A DNA stretch of 64,000 nt from Aestuariirhabdus litorea. GTDB lineage: Bacteria > Pseudomonadota > Gammaproteobacteria > Pseudomonadales > Aestuariirhabdaceae. A program made the position numbers and the translations under genes. A model generated the notes under the pieces. The model was not told where the DNA came from. It did no database searches and worked only from the letters and a program-made list of their open reading frames with translations. The stretch spans positions 1,922,001 to 1,986,000 of the forward strand of contig NZ_QWEZ01000001.1 in the NCBI RefSeq assembly GCF_003864255.1. The letters are read 5' to 3'. This document shows, piece by piece, positions 31,968-42,195 of the stretch; the first letter of the stretch is position 1, and each line of letters opens with the position of its first letter.

Positions 31968-33191
31968 CTACAGGTTGAAGCGATAGTTGATATCAACAAT
32001 GGTGGCGTAATTGTTTTTGTAGCGACCCTTGACCCGACCGGTCAGGATGGAGTTCTCCTGGTCTACCGGGGCATCACCCAGATCGATATACTCCAGGTTG
32101 ATGCCCAGTATATCCCCCCCGGAGAGGGTACGGGTCACACCGGCACCCAGGATAAACGCATGGTCCAGCGGCAGGTAAAGGGTGCGCTCGTCGTTGTCGA
32201 CCGGCGATGCCATGTAGCCGATGCCCAGGGATAACTCGGTCAGGTTATCCCACTGGTAACCGACCCCCACCGTAGTGAGGTAGCTATCCTTGAAGGCCGA
32301 CCTGACCGATACATGGTCGGGACCGGCCGACACCGAGGTCACTCCAAACTCGGACATATCGATCCAGAGAATATCAGCGGTCAGGCTGATGCGGTCGTTA
32401 AGCTGGTGAAAAAGACCGAACTGCAATTGCTGCGGGATTTTAAAATCGACGTCGATCTCTTCGCCCAGAAGTCCCAGGCTATTGAGTAGCAACAGGTAGC
32501 CGTCATCGATATTCCGAAATTCGGGGGTACCATCAAGATCGACCTTGACTTCTGAGCGGTAGCTGAGACCTGCTCGGGTTTGGGTCGTAAGATCATAGAG
32601 GGCGCTTAACGAATAGCCAACACCGATGCCCTCCTCTTCCAGCTTGATGCGACCATCGCCCCGTGGCCCAATATTATTGACCCGCACCGAATTTTCCGAA
32701 TCGACGTACATCACTTGCAGGCCACCGGCCAGCGAAAGATCGTTCCACCGGTAGGCCAGCGATGGATTCATCGACAGGAACACCAGCGACGTCTCCTGGG
32801 ACAGATAACGTCCAGCCCAGTGCCGCCCATAGTCGTTGCCAAAACCCGAGGGCACGTTGATCGAGAACCCGGCCACCCAGTCGTCATTCAGGGGGCGCGT
32901 GTAATACAGACCGGGAATAAAATTGATGTCCCGCGCCGAGTCAGGATCGCCGCCGCCGAAGGTGCTCTCCTCTACTTTGAAGTCGGAGTGGGTGTAAGCC
33001 GTAGCCAGCTGTAGCTCCAACTGGTGATTCAAGTGGGTCATTCCCGCAGGATTCCAAAACGCCGTATCCGGCGCATCGGCCAATGCAGTTAGCCCACTGA
33101 AACCGGCACGTTTCGCCTGAGCGCCCGGCGACACGCAGAGCAGGCTAAAGGCCACACAAGAGAGACAGGTCAAGGTTGTCTTTTTCATCAT
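31968..33191 (-). CDS. FadL/OmpP1-family outer membrane transport protein
   Basis: A 407-residue protein with a signal peptide (LTCLSCVAFSLLCVSPGAQA) followed by the mature N terminus KRAGFSGLTALADAPDTAFW; NPAGM is the hatch-region hallmark of FadL-family proteins. The rest is alternating beta strands ending in aromatic FNL, as expected for an outer membrane barrel. FadL-type channels admit long-chain fatty acids or other hydrophobic compounds; the substrate is not shown by sequence. The acyl-CoA synthetase at 60876 could work downstream of such a channel. Confidence 0.9.
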   Translation of the reverse strand: MMKKTTLTCLSCVAFSLLCVSPGAQAKRAGFSGLTALADAPDTAFWNPAGMTHLNHQLELQLATAYTHSDFKVEESTFGGGDPDSARDINFIPGLYYTRPLNDDWVAGFSINVPSGFGNDYGRHWAGRYLSQETSLVFLSMNPSLAYRWNDLSLAGGLQVMYVDSENSVRVNNIGPRGDGRIKLEEEGIGVGYSLSALYDLTTQTRAGLSYRSEVKVDLDGTPEFRNIDDGYLLLLNSLGLLGEEIDVDFKIPQQLQFGLFHQLNDRISLTADILWIDMSEFGVTSVSAGPDHVSVRSAFKDSYLTTVGVGYQWDNLTELSLGIGYMASPVDNDERTLYLPLDHAFILGAGVTRTLSGGDILGINLEYIDLGDAPVDQENSILTGRVKGRYKNNYATIVDINYRFNL

Positions 33192-33438
33192 CGTCCGTGG
33201 AATGTTGAAGGGGCGCTGCCACCCGTCGGCGGCGGGTCAATACTTGGCTGGGTCAGCGGCCACGTCCATTCACCATACCATAGAGGCTAGTGCATCAGTC
33301 CTCAACCATTGTTTCGCAGCCGCTTAATAGCCGCCTCGACCAGCCCCAGGGAAGATAACCCGCCGGTTTCTCAACAAGCCATCGAGGGTGCGCTATCGGA
33401 CACGGGTGAGCCCCCCTCCGTTTCACCCGGCGCCGCCT
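33192..33438. other. Intergenic region without recognised features
   Basis: About 250 bases between two minus-strand genes; should contain the promoter of the FadL-like gene. I see no repeat or clear terminator. Confidence 0.4.
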
Positions 33439-34730
<1,292 letters not shown>

Positions 34731-34843
34731 CGGGTACCCCTGAAAATAATGCCGGCGCGGGCGGGTCGCCCCGCGATCAGGATACAACCATAGCCAGATT
34801 GCCGCCCCGGCACCGGTCGAACAGCGAGCGCTCGCCTCATAAC

Positions 34844-34869
34844 AAAAAAAAAGGCGCCTCAGTGGCGCC
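34844..34869 (-). terminator. Hairpin with A-tract between glnK and amtB
   Basis: GGCGCC, five-base loop, GGCGCC, with nine A on the left. Read on the minus strand it is a hairpin followed by a T-tract, which would stop antisense transcription into glnK; on the plus strand it has no T-tract, so glnK-amtB read-through should continue. Confidence 0.45.
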
Positions 34870-34893
34870 CATAAAGTGCCTAGGAGAATAGAG

Positions 34894-36201
34894 ATGTCGA
34901 TCACACGAATCGGTGGCCTGCTCGCCACCCTCGTTGCGCTGTGCGCGCTCCCCCTACCGGCGATGGCCGATGAGCTCAGCAGTGGCAACACCGCCTGGAT
35001 TCTCACCTCCACCGCCCTTGTACTGTTCATGACCTTGCCTGGCCTGTCGCTGTTCTACGCTGGGCTGGTCCGCACCCGCAACGTGCTGTCGGTATTGATG
35101 CAGTGCTTTGCCATCGCGTGCGTGGCCTCCCTGCTGTGGATGATCGTGGGTTACAGCCTTGCCTTCACCGACGGCGGCAGCGCCAACAGCCTCATTGGCG
35201 GCCTCAGCCAGGTGTTTTTTGCCAATATCCAGCAAGAGACACTGGCCGGCGATATCCCCGAGTCGCTGTTTGCCATGTTCCAGATGACCTTTGCCATCAT
35301 TACCCCGGCGCTGATCGTTGGTGCCTTCGCCGAGCGGGTGCGCTTCTCCGCCATGCTGCTGTTCAGCGGCGCCTGGCTACTGCTGGTCTACGTGCCCGTC
35401 ACCCACTGGGTATGGGGTGGTGGCTGGTTGAGCGAGCTGGGCTTGCTCGATTTTGCCGGCGGCACCGTGGTGCATATCACTGCAGGTATTGCGGCGCTGG
35501 TGTTCGCCATGGTGGTGGGCAACCGCAAGGGCTTTGGTACCACCGCCATGCCTCCCCATAACATGACCATGGTGGTGACCGGTGCCGGTATGCTGTGGGT
35601 CGGCTGGTTCGGCTTCAATGCCGGTAGTGCGCTGGCCGCCAATGGCGACGCCGCCATGGCGATGCTGGTCACCCATATCTCCGCCGCCGCCGGCTCCCTG
35701 ACCTGGATGGCAATGGAGTGGATCAAGCACGGCAAACCTTCTGTACTGGGTATAGTGACCGGCATGGTGGCGGGCCTGGGCACCATCACCCCCGCCTCGG
35801 GCTATGTTGGCCCCGGCGGTGCGCTGATCATCGGCTTCTCGGCCGGTATTGTCTGCTACTACATGACCCAGGCGATCAAGCAAAAGTGGAAGATCGACGA
35901 CTCGCTGGATGTATTCCCGGTGCACGGCGTCGGCGGTATTCTGGGGACCCTGATGGCGGGTATCTTCGCTTCCAGTGAGCTGGGCGTGTTCAGCGGGCAG
36001 GGGTTGGCCGAGGGCGCGACCATTGCCAGCCAGCTGGGGGTACAGGCGATCGGCGTCATCGCCACCGGCCTCTATACTGCAGTGGTAACGCTGGTACTGA
36101 TGAAGATCATTGACCGTATCGTGACCATCCGTGTAGACCTCGACGAAGAGACCGAGGGTCTCGACCTGGTGCTGCACGACGAACGCGGCTACGACCTGTA
36201 A
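34894..36201 (+). CDS. amtB: Ammonium transporter
   Basis: A 435-residue Amt/MEP/Rh channel with an N-terminal signal peptide (LLATLVALCALPLPAMA) and eleven membrane helices, as in E. coli AmtB. LSLFYAGLVRTRNVLSVLMQ, FAGGTVVHITAGIAALV with the first channel-lining His, and FPVHGVGGILGTL with the second are clear. It admits ammonium when nitrogen is scarce and is gated by GlnK, whose gene precedes it. The ATG at 34894 has TAGGAGA upstream; an earlier Met at 34876 lacks a ribosome site. Confidence 0.96.
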   Translation: MSITRIGGLLATLVALCALPLPAMADELSSGNTAWILTSTALVLFMTLPGLSLFYAGLVRTRNVLSVLMQCFAIACVASLLWMIVGYSLAFTDGGSANSLIGGLSQVFFANIQQETLAGDIPESLFAMFQMTFAIITPALIVGAFAERVRFSAMLLFSGAWLLLVYVPVTHWVWGGGWLSELGLLDFAGGTVVHITAGIAALVFAMVVGNRKGFGTTAMPPHNMTMVVTGAGMLWVGWFGFNAGSALAANGDAAMAMLVTHISAAAGSLTWMAMEWIKHGKPSVLGIVTGMVAGLGTITPASGYVGPGGALIIGFSAGIVCYYMTQAIKQKWKIDDSLDVFPVHGVGGILGTLMAGIFASSELGVFSGQGLAEGATIASQLGVQAIGVIATGLYTAVVTLVLMKIIDRIVTIRVDLDEETEGLDLVLHDERGYDL

Positions 36202-36225
36202 GCCTGAGCGCTACCACCGGCGCTA

Positions 36226-36267
36226 ACAAAACACCCCGTATTGCAAAGTCGGGGTGTTTTGTTTTAA
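36226..36267. terminator. Bidirectional-type intrinsic terminator after amtB
   Basis: AAAACACCCCG and CGGGGTGTTTT form a strong stem around an 11-base loop, followed by GTTTT, 25 bases after the amtB stop. Confidence 0.92.
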
Positions 36268-36322
36268 CTCTTTCTATACAATCGGTGGAAGGGTTCAACC
36301 AGCAGACGATCGAGGAACATTC

Positions 36323-37093
36323 ATGAGCAAACCTGCTGATTACAGGGAGTTGAGCTGTAGGCAGTGCATCGACAACCCCGACCTCGGTTTTGACTTCACC
36401 ATGGCGTTCCAGCCGATCGTCAACTGTGCCACCCAATCCATCTTCGGCTACGAAGCACTGGTTCGTGGCAAGGCCAATGAATCCGCCTACTCGATCATCT
36501 CGCGCGTCAATGAGACCAACCGCTATCGCTTCGACCAGCAGTGCCGTGTCAAGGCGATCTCGCTGGCGGCCCAGCTCGGGGCCAACGCCATGATCAGCAT
36601 CAACTTCCTTCCGAACGCGGTCTATCGCCCCGAACTCTGTATCCGTACCACCCTCGAGGCGGCAAAACAGTTCAACTTCCCCATCGAACAGATCATGTTT
36701 GAATTTACCGAAGTTGAAAAAGTGAGAGATCACGGGCATCTCAAGGAGATCGTTGAGTATTACCAGAAGCTCGGATTCAAAACCGCTATTGATGACTTCG
36801 GGTCGGGCTATTCAGGCCTGAACCTGCTGGCCGACTTCCAGACCGATATCGTGAAGATCGATATGGAGCTGGTACGCAACATCGATAAGGACCCGGTGCG
36901 CCAGTCCATCGTCAAAAATTCCATCAATATCTTCAGGGACCTCAATGTCACGACCCTGGCCGAGGGCGTAGAGACCCGCGAGGAGATGCTCTATCTCAAG
37001 GAGGCCGGGGTGGAGTTGATGCAGGGGTACTACTTCGCCAAACCGGGATTTGAGTCACTGCCGGAGGTCGATTTCGCCAGTCTGGGCCCCTAG
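36323..37093 (+). CDS. Stand-alone EAL-domain c-di-GMP phosphodiesterase
   Basis: A 256-residue protein made of one EAL domain with a short Cys-containing N-terminal segment (LSCRQC). All catalytic motifs are present: YEALVRG (EAL at residues 44-46), INFLPN, FEFTE, DDFGSGYSGLN, VKIDMEL and LAEGVETREEM, ending QGYYFAKP. It should hydrolyse cyclic di-GMP. No GGDEF or sensory domain is attached, so control must come through expression or partners. The ATG at 36323 follows GAGG and lies just past the amtB terminator. Confidence 0.93.
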   Translation: MSKPADYRELSCRQCIDNPDLGFDFTMAFQPIVNCATQSIFGYEALVRGKANESAYSIISRVNETNRYRFDQQCRVKAISLAAQLGANAMISINFLPNAVYRPELCIRTTLEAAKQFNFPIEQIMFEFTEVEKVRDHGHLKEIVEYYQKLGFKTAIDDFGSGYSGLNLLADFQTDIVKIDMELVRNIDKDPVRQSIVKNSINIFRDLNVTTLAEGVETREEMLYLKEAGVELMQGYYFAKPGFESLPEVDFASLGP

Positions 37094-37159
37094 CGCAAGC
37101 CCTCCGCTAACGGCGGGCCATGGCCAGCCCCCGTCAGCGGATACCCAAACCCTATAGGG

Positions 37160-38656
37160 CTAGACCCTAAACCGCTCCGCCTGGGTGCGATAGAGTTCGG
37201 CGAGCTCCGCCAACTCCTGAGCCTGCCCGATCAGCTCCTGCATTCGGCCGTTGAGCACCTCCACAGTCGAGGTATTTTCCTCGATCTCCTCCCCCATCTG
37301 CTGCAGTGTATGCTCCTGCTCACCGGTTGCATCGGCCGCAGAGCGGTTCCAGCTCGACACCTGGCTGATCTCCTCGGCACGAGAGGCCATACGGTCGGAA
37401 ACCGCCATGACCTGAGCGGCATTGCGGGTAGTCTGCTGCTTGCCACTTTCCATCGCCTGCACCGTTTTAACCACGCTGCTGTCGAGACGTTCAAGGACCG
37501 TCTGAATCTCATCGGTAGAATCGCTGGTGCGTTGGGCCAGCGCCCGCACCTCGTCAGCCACCACCGCAAACCCGCGCCCTGACTCTCCCGCACGGGCGGC
37601 TTCAATGGCGGCATTGAGGGCCAGCAGATTGGTCTGCTCCGAGATGCCTCGAATCGCCTGCAGCAGGGCCGTTACCGCTTTAACATCCTGGGTCAGCTCA
37701 CCGAGATAGCTGGCCACCCGGTCGATCTCCTCCTCCAATAACCGCATATCCCCCATCACCTTGAGCACCTGCTGATTGTCATCGAGGCTGGCATGGGCCA
37801 CCGACGATGAGCGCTCCGCCGACTCCGAGCTATTGGCCACCACGCCGGACATACTGTCGAGTACCTGCTGGGCTGAGTTGGAGAGTCTCTGTGACAGCGA
37901 CAACTGGGATTGGGTGGAGTGGCGAGCCTGGTCGCCCAGGTCGTTGAGGGTGGTGCTGCTTTCACTGAGGCGCTCGGCAATCCGGTGAAACTCCGAGAAA
38001 CTTTCCGCCAGCTGATCCATCATGCGGTTAAAGGCCACTTCAGCGGGCTGTTCGGCCGCTGGCAGTCGTATCGACAGGTCGGCCTGCGCCGAGATCTTCT
38101 CGATCGCCTCGGCGATCCCCCGGTTGGTGTTGGACTCCCGCGCCATCAGGGTCGCCATCAGCATCAGCACCGCCGCTTCAACACCGGCAAACAGAGCGTG
38201 GACAAAGGTGATGCCCCAGTTGCACTCGTTGGCAAACACGATCAGCGGCATACCCGCCAGACTGGCCCCCTCCAGCTGCAGGTAGGTAAACAGCAAGTGA
38301 TGAACCGCGACAGTCACCAGAGCCACCAGAATCGGCTGCCAGCGCTGGTAGATCAGCAGCACCACCATCGAGGCAAAGATGTGAAAGTGCATCTCGATCA
38401 TTCCCAGCTGGCTCTGAATCAGGAGCGCCGAGGTGCTCATCATCAGTACGGCGCCAAGCAGCCCGAACAGGGGGGTCCCCTTGAGCAGGCTGTACCCGAT
38501 CTGGGTCAGCAGCGCGATCGCCACTGCGCTGGCGAGGCTGAACCCCAGCATGCCGACCCCGACAAAGCCACTGACCAGGAGTATGGGGGCCTGCATCAGC
38601 AGCAGGAAATAGAGGCGTCGGTCATTCAGGGGCAAAGTGGAATCGGTCGTAGTCAT
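37160..38656 (-). CDS. Methyl-accepting chemotaxis protein with polytopic, histidine-bearing membrane sensor
   Basis: A 498-residue chemoreceptor. Residues 15-170 form about six membrane helices instead of a periplasmic domain. Within them EMHFHIF (His 90, 92) and VAVHHLLF (His 119, 120) place four histidines close to the membrane. A HAMP-like stretch (about 172-230) leads to the cytoplasmic coiled coil, whose tip [19 protein letters not shown] is the universal CheA/CheW-binding hairpin. The histidine arrangement suggests metal or haem binding, but that is inference. It is 12 bases downstream of the SCO1-like gene and probably co-transcribed. Confidence 0.92.
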   Translation of the reverse strand: MTTTDSTLPLNDRRLYFLLLMQAPILLVSGFVGVGMLGFSLASAVAIALLTQIGYSLLKGTPLFGLLGAVLMMSTSALLIQSQLGMIEMHFHIFASMVVLLIYQRWQPILVALVTVAVHHLLFTYLQLEGASLAGMPLIVFANECNWGITFVHALFAGVEAAVLMLMATLMARESNTNRGIAEAIEKISAQADLSIRLPAAEQPAEVAFNRMMDQLAESFSEFHRIAERLSESSTTLNDLGDQARHSTQSQLSLSQRLSNSAQQVLDSMSGVVANSSESAERSSSVAHASLDDNQQVLKVMGDMRLLEEEIDRVASYLGELTQDVKAVTALLQAIRGISEQTNLLALNAAIEAARAGESGRGFAVVADEVRALAQRTSDSTDEIQTVLERLDSSVVKTVQAMESGKQQTTRNAAQVMAVSDRMASRAEEISQVSSWNRSAADATGEQEHTLQQMGEEIEENTSTVEVLNGRMQELIGQAQELAELAELYRTQAERFRV

Positions 38657-38668
38657 GGAAAAGGATAC

Positions 38669-39271
38669 TCAGGTGTTGGAATGGGAAACGGTCGCCAGCT
38701 CGTCGAGAAGCCGCTGCGGATCAAGCTGTGGGGCACTATAGATTCGTCTTAGCCGGTGTTGGGGGTCCAGCAGGTAGAGGGCTCCTCCATGCTCGCCCGC
38801 TTCTCCCAAAGGGCGGTCGCGAAGCTGGTGCTGTAACCTGGAAAGCGCAGCGACCTCCATGCGGGCACTGTGGAAACGGGAGGAGCGGGAGTCGATCAGT
38901 TGATGCCTGAGGGAGGGGGTATCCCCCCGGGGATCGAGGGTCACGAACAGAAAGCGTACCGGCAGCTGGCGAAGACGCTCCTCGGCCTCCAGCGAGCGCT
39001 CCAGCGCCACCATCTGCCCAATGCGCAGAGGGCAGACCTGACTGCAGCTGAACAGTCCCAGAAACAGGTAGGTGTAATGTGGCTCTGCATCGGACCGCTT
39101 CGCCACTCCATCGACAGCCTGCCAGCGAAACGGCGTGATAGAAGCCTCGGTAGTTATCCCCTGGCTGCCCTGCCCCCACTGCACCAGCCAGCCAAGACCC
39201 AAGACCAGTAAAAGACTCAGGCTCGCCAGCAGGGCAAACAGAAAAAGCGGTCTGGATGAAGTAGAAACCAT
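38669..39271 (-). CDS. SCO1/SenC-family copper-binding thioredoxin-fold protein
   Basis: A 200-residue membrane-anchored protein: one N-terminal helix (about residues 8-30) and a periplasmic thioredoxin-like domain. FSCSQVCPLRIGQM gives the CxxxC copper site (Cys 76 and 80), and EHGGALYLLDP the conserved His (161). TLDPRGDTPSLRHQL is the SCO loop. Family members deliver copper to cytochrome c oxidase or act as thiol reductants. No oxidase genes are nearby; instead it precedes the chemoreceptor gene, an unusual partner. Confidence 0.87.
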   Translation of the reverse strand: MVSTSSRPLFLFALLASLSLLLVLGLGWLVQWGQGSQGITTEASITPFRWQAVDGVAKRSDAEPHYTYLFLGLFSCSQVCPLRIGQMVALERSLEAEERLRQLPVRFLFVTLDPRGDTPSLRHQLIDSRSSRFHSARMEVAALSRLQHQLRDRPLGEAGEHGGALYLLDPQHRLRRIYSAPQLDPQRLLDELATVSHSNT

Positions 39272-39290
39272 AGTCTGGTTTATAACACCG

Positions 39291-39659
39291 TTATCGATTG
39301 AATAACCCTATACGTTTCGTCGTCATTATTGGATCACTTTGCTTCCGTTGGCAACTGGCGATGGGTTCATCAGGGTCCTGAATACGGTGGCACCCCACCG
39401 GCTTGAGGAAGTTGCTGTGCCATTGAGCCTCAACGCCCTCGTCAATCCCCTCCACACCCAGGCTGTTGGCCTTCGACAATACCGCTTTGGCCAGTGAGCG
39501 CTGTCGTGGATTGGTTCCCAGGTCATCGGAAAAACCGGAGATCTTAACGACATCATCCTTAACCGGGGTCACTCGCCCCTTAAGGTCGGTCGTTGATATG
39601 ATTCGCTGGGAGGTATCAAACTCCAACTCCCTGTCAGTCACGGGCAGGCTCAGCCTCAT
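39291..39659 (-). pseudogene. Collapsed PAS-EAL signalling gene remnant
   Basis: A 122-residue open frame made of two unrelated halves. Residues about 4-47 (VTDRELEFDTSQRIISTTDL, then VVKISGFSDDL) are the start of an Aer/MCP-type PAS domain. Residues about 52-95 (RSLAKAVLSKANSLGV, IDEGVEAQ, FLKPVGCHRIQ) match the last third of an EAL domain. What should lie between them (the PAS core, any GGDEF, and the EAL motifs) is missing. I read it as an in-frame internal deletion leaving the two ends of a former multidomain c-di-GMP protein. Unlikely to be functional. Confidence 0.65.
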
Positions 39660-39834
39660 CTGTGAGTTCTCCTGGCCGCTTCGATAAAGTACCGAAGCCC
39701 TGTCGTTATAATTTTTCTGCTTAGACTAAAGGTCAAAAAATGCTGACTACCTGCGCGCTTATCATGTCGCTATAAAGAAGGTAGTTGCTCATATTGGATC
39801 TATCCAGACTTAAATGAATGGGCAGTCGCAATAC

Positions 39835-39873
39835 AAAAAGCCCGCATTCGCCTGTATCGAAAGCGGGCTTTTT
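39835..39873. terminator. Bidirectional intrinsic terminator
   Basis: AAAAAGCCCGC and GCGGGCTTTTT enclose a loop of about 17 bases. It lies downstream of the RluA-family gene (ends 40062) on the minus strand and upstream of the PAS-EAL remnant. Confidence 0.85.
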
Positions 39874-40061
39874 GCAACCTCATAACTCTCTTTCCTAATG
39901 GCGAAACCGAGCAATGATTACCTTTGGCTAAGCGGTTTTCCATCACCGTAAAACTTCCAGTACGGCCGGGTCAGTTTGCGGGGAAACAACAGGGCCCGGC
40001 ATACGTTCGACAGCCAGCCTCTTCGCTGGAACGGGGCGTAACACAGAGGCGGGTAAAAATC

Positions 40062-40913
40062 TCAGTTCAACAGCGCCATAAACTCCGCCGGCGGCGGGCT
40101 TTCGATCAACAGAGTCTTTTCCGTACCCGGCTTTTTCACCCCCAGGCGCAGAGCATGCAGACCCATGCGGGCCCCTTCGTGTCCATAGCGGGGATCCCCC
40201 ACCACTGCGTGTCCAAGCCAGGCCAGATGGGCACGAATCTGGTGCTGGCGACCGGTCTCCAGCTCGACCCGCAACAGGGTGCGAGCCGTACCACTGCGCT
40301 CAGTGGTGAAGTGGGTGACCGCCCGTTTGGCGTCTGGGTGCTGGCCCACGTGCATCTGGTAGAGCACCGGATCAAGGCGCAGCGGCTGGTTGATGGTCCC
40401 GCCGCCCGGCTTGGGCGTCCCCTCCACGATCGCGAGGTAGGTTTTCTCGCTTGTCTCCCATCCCTTCATCACCGCCTCGCGCACCTCGCGGGAGGTGGCA
40501 AACAGCAACACACCGGAGGTCGCCCGGTCGATCCGGTGCACCGGCCACAGCTTGACCGGCTTGTTGCGCCGCGACAGCTGGTCGCGCAGGATACCCAGCG
40601 CATGGGGTTCCTTATCCTTGGGGGAGGCCACCGACAGCAGGCCGGCGGGCTTGTTGATCGCAATCAGGTCCCGGTCCTCGTAAAGGATCTCCAGCCGCGG
40701 CCGGCTGGCGGACACCTGGCCGGGGCTGGCTTCCACATTGACGCTGTCGCCCGGGTTAAGGGGATGGTTGTGACGGGTCACCGACTGGCCGTTGACCGTC
40801 ACGCAACCACTTTTAAGGCGCTGTTTAATGGTGCTGCGGGACCAGCCCTTAAGCTGCGCCTCGAGGAAACGCATCAGCTCGGTCCCGGACTGGACCCTGA
40901 ATCTGTCTGACAT
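40062..40913 (-). CDS. RluA-family pseudouridine synthase with S4 domain (RluC/RluD-like)
   Basis: A 283-residue enzyme. Residues about 10-60 form an S4 RNA-binding domain (MRFLEAQLKGWSRSTIKQRL, then GCVTVNGQ). The catalytic domain follows with PVHRIDRATSGVLLFA (Asp 129) and LETGRQHQIRAHLAWLGH. It makes pseudouridines, probably in 23S rRNA. Start at the ATG 40913, MSDRFRV, because the 39 residues before it have no family match. Its ribosome site is weak. Confidence 0.9.
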   Translation of the reverse strand: MSDRFRVQSGTELMRFLEAQLKGWSRSTIKQRLKSGCVTVNGQSVTRHNHPLNPGDSVNVEASPGQVSASRPRLEILYEDRDLIAINKPAGLLSVASPKDKEPHALGILRDQLSRRNKPVKLWPVHRIDRATSGVLLFATSREVREAVMKGWETSEKTYLAIVEGTPKPGGGTINQPLRLDPVLYQMHVGQHPDAKRAVTHFTTERSGTARTLLRVELETGRQHQIRAHLAWLGHAVVGDPRYGHEGARMGLHALRLGVKKPGTEKTLLIESPPPAEFMALLN

Positions 40914-41050
40914 GGTGGTGGCCTTTGGGAGGGGATGCGCGCTCGGCGCTTTGGCGAAGAGCCCCGCCAGCGATGCGCAGACCGGGGATAAATGGCCGCC
41001 ACGGTGACAGGTTAACGGTTGAAAAGCCACCTTTTTCGACCCCCGTGGGC

Positions 41051-42073
41051 CTATCGCCCCCCTTTTGCCCGCCAGCGCTTGCGCCAGGCCTGGGGAGAGA
41101 CGCCCTGCCAGCGCTTGAAGCTACGACTGAACACCGCCAGCTCGGCAAACCCCAGGTTAAGGGCCAGGTCGGTGAGGCTGATGGAGGAGTTTTGCAGGTG
41201 CTGCAGGGCGATCTGCTCACGGGTTTCACGCAACACCTCGACGTAACTGAGGTGCTGCGCCTGCAATCGCTTTTGCAGCACCCGGGGGTGCAACCCCAGG
41301 GCCGCCGCACAGCGGGGCAATGAGCACTCGCCGCTGGGGAGCAGGTTGCTGATCGCATAGCGCAACTGCAGCTGCAGGTCGTTGGGGTAGGTCGCCTCCA
41401 TGTAGTCCAGCTGACGCTGGAGGTGGGCGCTCAGCAACTGCTCGTCGCGCCGGGGCAGTGCCTCCAGCCAGCTCGCCGGGAACAGCAGGGCGTCACAGGA
41501 CTGGGAAAAGAACACTTCAGGGTACCCTTCGAGCTGGCGGCCATAGTCCCCCTGGGCAACGGGATCCTGGGTGACCCAGAGCTGGTAGTCCTGGGCTTCT
41601 CCTCCACAGAGATCCACCAGGCTGCGGTAGAGCACCCCCAGACTCAGCTGCATTAGCTGCGTCATCCCCCGCGGACTGCTGAACTCAAACCTGAGACTCA
41701 CCAAATGGCGATCCGGATGATGGGGAACCGCGCGCTGCTCGGTGGTGAGTCCGCTGGCGTGCAGGTGCACGTACTGCAGCATCACCTCGATGGCGCGAGC
41801 ACAGCAGGGCTCCTGGGCCGCCCGCAACACCAACTCCCCCACCACCGAAAAGCTCTGCCGGCGCGACAGCTCAAAACCAAACCAGGGAAAGCCACAGGCC
41901 TCGGCGGCACACTCCATCAGCTCGGCCACCCGCCCATAGGGCAGGTAGGCATCGGGCTGGCTAAGCAGTGCACTGCTCAGCCCCTGTTCAGCCAATAACG
42001 CATGAGGGTTGCCCCCCAGGCGGGTGACCAGGTTTTCGAACCCCTGAAGGGCACCAGTGCGCACCAGATACAT
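41051..42073 (-). CDS. AraC-family regulator with arabinose-binding-like N-terminal domain
   Basis: A 340-residue regulator. The N-terminal 190 residues resemble the Arabinose_bd domain of OruR-type and lipid-responsive AraC proteins (GGNPHALLAEQGL, YLPYGRVAELMECAA). The C-terminal part is the AraC helix-turn-helix with PRCAAALGLHPRVLQKRLQ and LALNLGFAELAVFSRSFKRW. The ATG at 42073 follows GGAGG; an ATG six codons earlier is less likely. It is divergent from a GMC oxidoreductase gene, its probable target. Confidence 0.88.
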   Translation of the reverse strand: MYLVRTGALQGFENLVTRLGGNPHALLAEQGLSSALLSQPDAYLPYGRVAELMECAAEACGFPWFGFELSRRQSFSVVGELVLRAAQEPCCARAIEVMLQYVHLHASGLTTEQRAVPHHPDRHLVSLRFEFSSPRGMTQLMQLSLGVLYRSLVDLCGGEAQDYQLWVTQDPVAQGDYGRQLEGYPEVFFSQSCDALLFPASWLEALPRRDEQLLSAHLQRQLDYMEATYPNDLQLQLRYAISNLLPSGECSLPRCAAALGLHPRVLQKRLQAQHLSYVEVLRETREQIALQHLQNSSISLTDLALNLGFAELAVFSRSFKRWQGVSPQAWRKRWRAKGGR

Positions 42074-42092
42074 CGCCCCTCCGTTCGTCATT

Positions 42093-42121
42093 AATCAAAT
42101 TTGATTCGCAAAAAATCAAAC
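42093..42121. promoter_or_regulatory. Palindromic operator candidate between AraC and GMC genes
   Basis: AATCAAATTTGATT is a perfect 14-base palindrome and a third half-site AATCAAA follows at 42114-42120. It lies 20 bases upstream of the AraC-type gene and about 75 bases upstream of the oxidoreductase gene. Confidence 0.5.
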
Positions 42122-42195
42122 ATAGCAGAGAGGGGGCTGATAGAGTAGATGCTCTAATAATAAGATCGGCTGCGGCCGTTATCAGCGGAGTCCCC

